Source of the DNA: Aedoeadaptatus acetigenes
GTDB lineage: Bacteria > Bacillota > Clostridia > Tissierellales > Peptoniphilaceae
Reading direction: 5' to 3'
Assembly (NCBI RefSeq): GCF_025566985.1
Contig: NZ_JAOQJD010000001.1
Location: 127,382 to 191,381, forward strand
Length of the DNA: 64,000 nucleotides
Under the pieces are notes generated by a model. The model was not told the origin of the DNA. It worked only from the letters and a program-made list of their open reading frames with translations, and did no database searches. Numbering within the stretch: position 1 is the first letter of the stretch; each line of letters begins with the position of its first letter. Below are positions 58,356-64,000 of the stretch, piece by piece. The position numbers and the translations under genes were made by a program.

Positions 58356-58384
58356 ATTGTCCTAGAAAAAAGCCAGGCTGTCAA
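58356..58384 (-). promoter_or_regulatory. Promoter of malQ-glgP-xre
   Basis: Minus strand perfect -35 TTGACA (58379-58384, containing the ftsH stop codon), 17 bp, -10 GACAAT (58356-58361, four of six matches). The start would fall just before the hairpin. Confidence 0.5.
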
Positions 58385-60273
58385 TGAAGATCTTCTTCCC
58401 CTTCTTCCTCTTTCGGTATTTCAGGGGTGGCTTGCGCTTCATTTTCGGCGCGATTTTTTTCTAAAATTTCCATAAATTCCGCGCCGGTAATGGTTTCTTT
58501 CTTCAAGAGGTAGTGGGCGATGGCATGAAGGCTGTCCACATTTTCCGTAAGGATTTCGTGGCTCTTTTCCTGAGCCTTGGTAATAATGGCGCTCACGGCC
58601 ATGTCGATGTCGAAGGCTCTTCGGTCGGAGACGGCCAAAGTGGTGTCGCCGCCTAAATAGCGATTGGTCAAGGTTTCCATCGCCACAAAACCGAACTCGT
58701 CGGTCATGCCGTAGCGAGTGATCATGGAGCTGGCGATCTTCGTGGCCTGCTCGATGTCGTTGGATGCGCCGGTGGTGCGGGTGTTGAAGATCAATTCTTC
58801 CGCCGCCCGACCGCCGGTAAAGGTGACGATTTTGTTGAAGGCCTCTTCCTTGCTGATCAGGAATTTTTCTTCCTCATCCACCTGCATGGTGTAGCCTAAA
58901 GCGCCGCTGGTTCTGGGAATAATAGTGATCTTGTGCACCGGCGCCGATTCCTTTTGCATGGCGGCGACCAGGGCGTGGCCCACTTCGTGGTAGGCGATGA
59001 TTTCTTTTTCCCTTTGGCTGATGACGCTGTTTTTTCGTTGATGGCCGGCGATGACCACTTCCACGCTTTCCATTAAATCTTCTTCACTCATTAACCGGCG
59101 ACCGTTACGAACGGCGCGAAGGGCCGCTTCGTTCACCATATTGGCGAGATCCGCCCCGCTGGCGCCGGCAGTTGCCTTGGCCACGGCATTGTAGTCGATG
59201 GCCTCTTCCGTCTTCACGTCTTTCGCGTGAACCTTTAAAATGGCTTCGCGACCGGCGAGATCCGGAAGCTCCACGGGAATGCGGCGGTCGAAACGGCCGG
59301 GACGCAAAAGCGCCGGGTCCAGGGATTCGGGACGGTTCGTGGCCGCGAGAATGACCACGCCGCCGTTTCCTTCAAAGCCGTCCATTTCCGCCAAAAGTTG
59401 ATTCAACGTCTGTTCCCGCTCGTCGTTTCCCGAAAAACCGGCGCCGTCGCGCTTCTTGCCGATGGTGTCGATTTCGTCGATAAAGACGATGCAGGGCGCT
59501 TTTTCCTTGGCCTGTTCGAAGAGATCCCGCACCTTGGCGGCGCCGAGGCCTACAAACATTTCAACAAATTCCGAACCGGAGATGGAGAAAAAGGGCACGC
59601 TGGCTTCTCCGGCCACGGCCTTGGCCAAGAGCGTCTTCCCGGTGCCCGGCGGCCCGACGAGGAGGGCGCCCTTGGGAAGCTTTGCGCCGATTTCCGTGTA
59701 CTTGCTCGGGTTGTGGAGAAAGTCCACGATCTCCGTCAAGTCGTCCTTGGCTTCGTCCTGACCCGCCACATTGGCGAAGGTAATTCCCTCCACGCTCTGA
59801 TCGTAAATCTTCGCGTTGCTCTTTCCGAAGCTCATGGGGCCCACGCCCCCCTTGCCGCCCATGGATTTCGTCATGGAGCGCAGGAAAATTTGTCCCACGG
59901 CCACCATGACCACCACCATAAGGGCGAAGCTCAAGAGGCTTTGCAAAATAGGATTCATTTCGCTGGGGTACTTGCGGTCGAATTCCACGCCGTTTTCGTA
60001 AAGGCGATTGACCAAGCCTTCGTCGGGGAAACGGGCCGTTTCGTAGCGCACGTCCTTTTCGCCCTTAATGGTAAAGGCGATTTGCTTGTCTGCAATATGG
60101 GCTTCCTTTACCTTCTTTTGGTCCACGTCGGCCAAAAATTCGTTGTAGCTGACGCTCTTAATCTTGACCGGATCCTTGAGCATCTTCGGCATGAGCATAA
60201 ACGAGATCAAAAAGACCAGCACGATGCCAATGGCGTAATATAGAAACATCGGTTTATTTATATCTCTTTTCAT
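58381..60273 (-). CDS. ftsH: ATP-dependent zinc metalloprotease FtsH
   Basis: 630 residues from the ATG at 60273 (GGAGGAG upstream). Two membrane helices (FLYYAIGIVLVFLISFMLMP and ILQSLLSFALMVVVMVAVG) with an outside loop between, AAA domain with GPPGTGKT near 206 and IVFIDEIDTIG, and the zinc protease site YHEVGHALVAA near 426. Degrades membrane and regulatory proteins. The acidic Glu-rich tail is usual. Confidence 0.97.
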   Translation of the reverse strand: MKRDINKPMFLYYAIGIVLVFLISFMLMPKMLKDPVKIKSVSYNEFLADVDQKKVKEAHIADKQIAFTIKGEKDVRYETARFPDEGLVNRLYENGVEFDRKYPSEMNPILQSLLSFALMVVVMVAVGQIFLRSMTKSMGGKGGVGPMSFGKSNAKIYDQSVEGITFANVAGQDEAKDDLTEIVDFLHNPSKYTEIGAKLPKGALLVGPPGTGKTLLAKAVAGEASVPFFSISGSEFVEMFVGLGAAKVRDLFEQAKEKAPCIVFIDEIDTIGKKRDGAGFSGNDEREQTLNQLLAEMDGFEGNGGVVILAATNRPESLDPALLRPGRFDRRIPVELPDLAGREAILKVHAKDVKTEEAIDYNAVAKATAGASGADLANMVNEAALRAVRNGRRLMSEEDLMESVEVVIAGHQRKNSVISQREKEIIAYHEVGHALVAAMQKESAPVHKITIIPRTSGALGYTMQVDEEEKFLISKEEAFNKIVTFTGGRAAEELIFNTRTTGASNDIEQATKIASSMITRYGMTDEFGFVAMETLTNRYLGGDTTLAVSDRRAFDIDMAVSAIITKAQEKSHEILTENVDSLHAIAHYLLKKETITGAEFMEILEKNRAENEAQATPEIPKEEEGEEDLH

Positions 60274-60301
60274 CGACTCCTCCATTTCATTCTATCTTTC
60301 A

Positions 60302-60331
60302 TGTATATCCATAAATTAATAACTTATGCAA
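60302..60331 (-). promoter_or_regulatory. Possible promoter of ftsH
   Basis: Minus strand TTGCAT (60326-60331), 18 bp, TATACA (60302-60307), about 29 bp before the ftsH start. Moderate match only. Confidence 0.4.
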
Positions 60332-60529
60332 TCAGGCGATGGATAGATCTTACCACAAGGAGGAAGACCTCAATCGGAAAGATAAAAAACTTATCATCAT
60401 CTTTGCCTTTGGCCCCAATAGTTAAGTCTCGTATAGAAATGCCGCCCAGCGGGCCGCGATTTGTTTCAATGATCGACACCTGTGGTAAAATAACAAACAA
60501 CGACGACTTTAGAAGACAGAGGAGGAATT

Positions 60530-61177
60530 ATGAAAAAAATAAAATTAATCGCCGTAACGGGAATCTGCCTGGGCCTACTTCTCGTGGCCACGGGCTGCGC
60601 CAAGAACGCGGCACAGGCGGAAGAGGCGAATAATCAGGTGGAAGTGGTTGAAAATCAAAAGACTTCGGAAGATTTAAACAGAGAAGCCGAAGAAAACGCG
60701 GCCAACGCAGCGGAAAACAACAAGGCAAAAGATGCCGAGGACAAAGATAAAAAAGACGGCGAGGAACAAAGCTACAAAGTTACCTTGACCTACCCCTCCT
60801 CCGACTACATTGTAAACGGCGACGAGGAAAACAAAAAAGTCACGAAACAAGTAGCCATCGACGCATCGAAAGACGACATCGTCAAGAAAGTATTGGAACA
60901 ATTGGCTCAAAGCCCGAAAGCCGAAGGCGCTGAATCCGTGGGCTTGGATAAATTCGACTTCTCCAAATCCAAATTAGACGGCACCACAGCGGTCGTGGAT
61001 CTTGCCGGCGATTTGAACGGTGGGTCCTTGGAAGAAGACGTGCTGGCCCGCTCCATCGTCAACAGCCTCCTTTCCGTGGACGGCATTAAGGCCGTGGAAT
61101 TTACGGTAAACGGCGAAAAGGCCGAAAGCCTCATGGGCCATGTGGATATTTCCGAGCCCTTTACGAAAAATCTATAA
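60530..61177 (+). CDS. GerMN domain lipoprotein
   Basis: 215 residues. Signal LIAVTGICLGLLLVATGCAK with lipid Cys at ~23, a long charged Asn/Glu/Lys-rich linker (30-85), then a GerMN domain: VTLTYPSSDYIVNGDEEN, KVLEQLAQSPKAEG, GTTAVVDLAGDLNGGSLEEDVLARSIVNSLL and VEFTVNGEKAESLMGHVDIS. GerM proteins act at the cell wall in spore formers; here a general envelope role is likelier. AGAGGAGG ribosome site; TAAAAT at ~60493 may be its -10. Confidence 0.88.
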   Translation: MKKIKLIAVTGICLGLLLVATGCAKNAAQAEEANNQVEVVENQKTSEDLNREAEENAANAAENNKAKDAEDKDKKDGEEQSYKVTLTYPSSDYIVNGDEENKKVTKQVAIDASKDDIVKKVLEQLAQSPKAEGAESVGLDKFDFSKSKLDGTTAVVDLAGDLNGGSLEEDVLARSIVNSLLSVDGIKAVEFTVNGEKAESLMGHVDISEPFTKNL

Positions 61178-61191
61178 TCGAATCATCACTT

Positions 61192-61220
61192 GAGTCCGGA
61201 AAATACCGGGCTCTTTTTTT
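61192..61220 (+). terminator. Terminator behind the GerMN gene
   Basis: GAGTCCGG-6-CCGGGCTC followed by seven T. Confidence 0.9.
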
Positions 61221-61260
61221 AGCTCTTCGACGCCTCTTGAAAATCTTTCCTTCAAAAACA

Positions 61261-61293
61261 AAAAAGCCAAAGGGATTTCTCCCCCCGGCTTTA
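61261..61293 (-). terminator. Terminator behind the small lipoprotein gene
   Basis: AAAGCC..GGG / CCC..GGCTTT on the minus strand beginning at the stop codon of the gene at 61291, followed by TTTTTTG. Confidence 0.75.
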
Positions 61294-61761
61294 AGACGTC
61301 GGTCCATTGAGTTTTAAATTTTCTTCTACCGCCGACGGATCGCCGGCCTTTGCCTTGTCCAGCATCTCCTTAAAATAGCTTCGTGTCGCGTCGTCACACT
61401 TGGCGGGACTCATGTAGTTCATCGTCGGTGCCTTTTCCAATTCTTCGATGGCTTTGTCGGCCCGTGCTTTGTCCGTCTTGTAATTATCCAACCATTCCTT
61501 TTCCCAGGCTTCTTCCCAATATTGGGACGCCCGCGTGTCGCCATAGCCCGCTTCGTAGGAGGCTTCTTTTTCGCCGTCCAATTCCGTAGGCACGGTATAA
61601 TTGTCGGGCCAGTCCATGGCGGCTACCGTTTCTTTGAATTCCTTATTTGCAATGTCATAGGAATGAAAGCCTTCCATATTGCTCTCATGACAGGCAGAGA
61701 GGCCGAGAGCCAGGGCGAGAATCAGGGAAACGCACAGGATTTTTCTTAATTTTTTTCTCAT
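61291..61761 (-). CDS. Small lipoprotein of unknown function
   Basis: 156 residues. Signal VSLILALALGLSACHES with lipid Cys at ~24. The rest is hydrophilic, rich in Trp, Tyr, Glu and Lys (YWEEAWEKEWLDNYKTDKA), mostly helical by appearance, no family recognised. It stands about 100 bp behind the VanRS-like genes on the same strand and might be a sensor partner or target of that system. Confidence 0.8.
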   Translation of the reverse strand: MRKKLRKILCVSLILALALGLSACHESNMEGFHSYDIANKEFKETVAAMDWPDNYTVPTELDGEKEASYEAGYGDTRASQYWEEAWEKEWLDNYKTDKARADKAIEELEKAPTMNYMSPAKCDDATRSYFKEMLDKAKAGDPSAVEENLKLNGPTS

Positions 61762-61863
61762 ATCAATCTCCTTTTCAATGTAAAAGCATCTCTACATCTC
61801 AAAGAATAGCATGGCTCCCGTTGCGAGTTTTTAATTCCCTTCTACGATATTCTTACTTTTTTC

Positions 61864-62940
61864 CTACTTTTTGAACCTTATCCGAAAACACACTTTGTTA
61901 TCTGCGCTTCCCGCTGTGATCTCCGCCCCGTGGGCGCGGAGAATTTCTCGTGCGATGGCAAGGCCCAAACCGGATCCGCCGGCGGAATGCCGCGATGGAT
62001 CCAGACGGTAAAAGGGCTCGAAAATATTTTCCAAGGCTTCCGGAGGAATGGTCTTGCAGTCGTTGATAAAATCGACGGTCACATCCTCCTCCCCTTCCGT
62101 GACGGTGACATGGACGGCGCTGCCCCTATCGCCGTACAAATAAGCATTTTTTAAAAGATTGCCGAACACCCGAGACATCTTGTCAGCGTCGCATGAAAGA
62201 ATCACATTCCCCGGCACGTGAAGCGCACAATCCATGTGCTTTTCGTCGAAGAGCGGTTTAAATTCAAAAATAACCTGCTCCAAGAGAAGGCTCAAATTAC
62301 ATTCTGCCACGTCCAATTTCAAGTCGGATAAATTAAATTTCGTCATTTCGAAAAATTCATCGATTAAGTCGGAAAGAGCCTCGCTCTTTCTCAGGACCAC
62401 GGCAAGGTATTTCTCTCGCTCCTCATCGGACAATTTCACATCGCCGCTTAATAAATTTAAGTAGCCGACGATGGATGCCAAAGGCGTCTTCAAATCGTGG
62501 GCCAAGTTCACGATTAAATCATTTTTCTGCTTTTGCCTCTGTGCCGCCAAGGTCTCGTTTCGAATCGATTCAGCCTTGAGCGCATTGATTTTCTCGGCAA
62601 TGGCAGCCAGTTCCGGCGACAATTCAATGGTACCCGCTTCTTTATCGAAAAGAAGACTCGTCGCTTCCTGCAGCTCATCCACGTAGTAAACCAATTGCTT
62701 AAACAATCGGTAGGTAGTGAGCATGATGAGAAGAACCCAGGTTCCGAGGGCCGGATAGAGTAAGTAAAGATCCCGGTAATACAAATAATTGAAGGGATCA
62801 TGACCGTTCAGCCATCGGCGCAAACAAAAACTTACAAAAAGCGTGGCAAAAAACACCGCAGCGGTAATCGCGATGGCTTGAATCACGTAGCGCTTTAAAA
62901 TCCCGCGAAGCAAGAGGTCGTTGTTATTTTTCGATGACAT
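61864..62940 (-). CDS. Sensor histidine kinase, VanS-like
   Basis: 358 residues: two membrane helices (AIAITAAVFFATLFVSFCL and LLYPALGTWVLLIMLTTYRLF) with a short outside loop, HAMP-like linker, phospho-acceptor site NLAHDLKTPLASIVGYL with His near 147, N-box GNLLKNAYLYGD, and glycine boxes NIFEPFYRLDPSRHSAGGSG LGLAIAREI. The small sensor part resembles VanS-type kinases that watch the cell wall. Overlaps the regulator gene by 17 bp. Confidence 0.92.
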   Translation of the reverse strand: MSSKNNNDLLLRGILKRYVIQAIAITAAVFFATLFVSFCLRRWLNGHDPFNYLYYRDLYLLYPALGTWVLLIMLTTYRLFKQLVYYVDELQEATSLLFDKEAGTIELSPELAAIAEKINALKAESIRNETLAAQRQKQKNDLIVNLAHDLKTPLASIVGYLNLLSGDVKLSDEEREKYLAVVLRKSEALSDLIDEFFEMTKFNLSDLKLDVAECNLSLLLEQVIFEFKPLFDEKHMDCALHVPGNVILSCDADKMSRVFGNLLKNAYLYGDRGSAVHVTVTEGEEDVTVDFINDCKTIPPEALENIFEPFYRLDPSRHSAGGSGLGLAIAREILRAHGAEITAGSADNKVCFRIRFKK

Positions 62941-63616
62941 AACCTACGCCCCAAACTGTTTTAATGTACGTTGCATGTCGGCCGGAATCATTCATCTTTT
63001 CCCGAATTCGCCCGATGTGCGCCATGACCGTGTTGTTGTTATCCATGTATTTTTCCCGCCAAATCGCTTCAAAAAGTGCTTCAGAGGAGACAACCTCCCC
63101 TAAGTGCTCGCACAAATACCACACAATTTCAAATTCGATGGGCGTCAGGGAAAGGGTCTTTTCATTTAGGGTGCATTTGTGCTCCCTTTTGTTGATGACC
63201 AAGCCGCGAATGGAAATCTCTTCCTCCGCCCCGCCGCTTCCCTGATTGTATCGGCCGCTTCGGCGAAGTTGCGTCTTTACTCTGGCCACGACTTCCAGGG
63301 GATTAAAGGGCTTGGTCATGTAATCGTCGGCCCCGATGGTCAGGCCCAAAATTTTATCTCCGAAATCGATTTTCGACGTCAGCATAAGGATGGGAAAAAA
63401 GTAGTTTTCGCGAATCTTTTGGCACAGACTGAAGCCATCCAGGTCTTCCAACATAATGTCCAAAATCATAGCATCCGGCGGATCCGCTTTGATTTTTTCC
63501 AGGGCTTCCTCGCCGTCATAGGCCGTTTCCACAACGTATCCGTCGTTACGAAGATAAATCTCGAGCAGTTCACAAATTTCTTTCTCATCATCGACGATAA
63601 GGATTTTTTCTTTCAT
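62924..63616 (-). CDS. Response regulator, OmpR/PhoB family, VanR-like
   Basis: 230 residues: receiver domain with DDEKEI, phospho-acceptor Asp in AMILDIMLEDLDGF near 53 and Lys in YMTKPFNP, then a winged-helix output domain (LTPIEFEIVWYLCEHLGEVVSSEALFEAIW, HIGRIREKM, TVWGVGYVIEK). GGAGA seven bases before the ATG. First gene of the two-component pair. No vancomycin-type resistance genes are near, so the VanR likeness is only of sequence type. Confidence 0.94.
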   Translation of the reverse strand: MKEKILIVDDEKEICELLEIYLRNDGYVVETAYDGEEALEKIKADPPDAMILDIMLEDLDGFSLCQKIRENYFFPILMLTSKIDFGDKILGLTIGADDYMTKPFNPLEVVARVKTQLRRSGRYNQGSGGAEEEISIRGLVINKREHKCTLNEKTLSLTPIEFEIVWYLCEHLGEVVSSEALFEAIWREKYMDNNNTVMAHIGRIREKMNDSGRHATYIKTVWGVGYVIEK

Positions 63617-63726
63617 GATTTGTCTCCATAAGTCTTAAAAATTCTTCCGCTTATTTGACTTCACTATACCACGAATCCGCTTTTTTTATGGCAAGGATTT
63701 ATTTAAGAGGTTTCTTTACAAAAAAA

Positions 63727-64000
63727 GGTTCTATGTCAACCATTGGGGAGTCTAGTGAAAACTAGGCTCCTTTTTGTTTTCCTAAAAGCCATTCATCACC
63801 GGTCTTTTGAACAGACGAAAAGCAGTTTGGTTCGGAAATGATGAAAGTTACGCATCCCAAAAGCGACGCGCTTCACGGTCTTGATCTTGTTGTGCGTTCC
63901 CTCCACGTAGCCGTTACTCCACGGGTAATCAAAGCTGTTGGTGATCTCCTCGAACCAGTTGTTGTAGGCGCGCAAGCAGTAGCGCCATTCCCTTTGCCCG
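63727..64000 (-). mobile_element. Second ISL3-family element, right end (continues beyond window)
   Basis: Begins with the same inverted end GGTTCTATGTC... as the copy at 10388-11765, in opposite orientation, and carries the same inward hairpin terminator (63747-63775) and transposase 3' end. Differences to the first copy over the ~270 visible bases are few. It again sits directly behind an A-run (seven A at 63720-63726). The far end and target duplication lie outside the window. Confidence 0.92.
63796..64000 (-). CDS. ISL3-family transposase, C-terminal part (5' end beyond window)
   Basis: The last ~67 residues, from GQREWRYCLRAYNNWFEE to CSKDR. It includes PWSNGYVEGTHNKIKTVKR with the catalytic Glu. 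In the visible part it differs from the transposase at 10509-11696 by about two residues (for example Gln to Arg in GMRNFHHF). Confidence 0.92.
   Translation of the reverse strand, partial: GQREWRYCLRAYNNWFEEITNSFDYPWSNGYVEGTHNKIKTVKRVAFGMRNFHHFRTKLLFVCSKDR

Noticed and set aside
59398..60243. Open frame of 281 codons on the plus strand
   Set aside because: Antisense to ftsH, which is complete and certain; composition is that of a mirror frame.
62924..63616. Vancomycin resistance system
   Set aside because: Regulator and kinase are VanRS-like only in sequence type; no vanH, vanA/B, vanX or vanY genes lie nearby.
10388..64000. Composite transposon bounded by two ISL3 copies
   Set aside because: 52 kb between them is core chromosome with housekeeping genes, and a target duplication already flanks the first copy by itself.

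Overview
The window reads as chromosome of an anaerobic, fermentative Gram-positive bacterium. Pyruvate:ferredoxin oxidoreductase and a complete Rnf complex indicate ferredoxin-based metabolism. HPr kinase, an L27 with a cleavable N-terminus next to Prp protease, LytR-CpsA-Psr and an OatA-like protein are Firmicute traits. MreC, MreD and PBP2 lack MreB at its usual place and a single degenerate MinD-like protein sits where MinCDE is often found; together with the gene content this suggests a coccoid member of the Tissierellia (Peptoniphilaceae-like). The taxon is an inference from gene content only.

Left region (1 to about 10 kb) is clearly more AT-rich than the rest and looks acquired. It holds a tightly overlapping minus-strand operon: TetR regulator, two exporter-type ABC half-transporters, an MptD-type ECF substrate protein, EcfT, a double EcfA ATPase and a MATE transporter cut by the window edge. 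A good promoter and a 22-bp operator-like palindrome lie in front. Upstream are the ruins of a second, related cassette (an ABC half-transporter fragment with a frameshift and a TetR gene beheaded by an IS). An internally deleted IS3-type element and an intact ISL3-family element with an 8-bp target duplication separate this island from the core genome. The ISL3 element landed in the terminator of the PFOR gene. A near-identical second copy begins at the right edge in opposite orientation.

Core region (11.8 to 48 kb) is almost all minus strand: PFOR; uvrC-hprK; obgE-yhbY-nadD-yqeK-lcp-rsfS-ridA-comEA; rplU-prp-rpmA with a probable L21 leader; an eleven-gene run from a NusG-II protein through maf, radC, mreCD, PBP2, a MinD-like protein and two radical-SAM-related genes to RNase G; the rnfCDGEAB operon; a small biotin carrier plus carboxyltransferase pair; two tRNA-Leu genes with near-identical promoters; and polA-coaE-substrate-binding lipoprotein.

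A small plus-strand accessory islet (48.1 to 50.3 kb) between polA and a third tRNA-Leu carries an Ltp-type (superinfection-exclusion-like) lipoprotein and a Fic protein preceded by three 39-bp repeats with palindromic cores. The right part (50.6 to 63.6 kb) holds an M18 aminopeptidase, a degenerate OatA-like protein, tRNA-Lys, malQ-glgP-xre behind a hairpin leader, ftsH, a GerMN lipoprotein, and a VanRS-like two-component system followed by a small lipoprotein gene.

I found no CRISPR array, rRNA, prophage or replication origin. The best candidates for something undescribed are the Ltp/repeat/Fic islet, the MinD-like protein with a destroyed P-loop, and the ECF-plus-ABC cassette.
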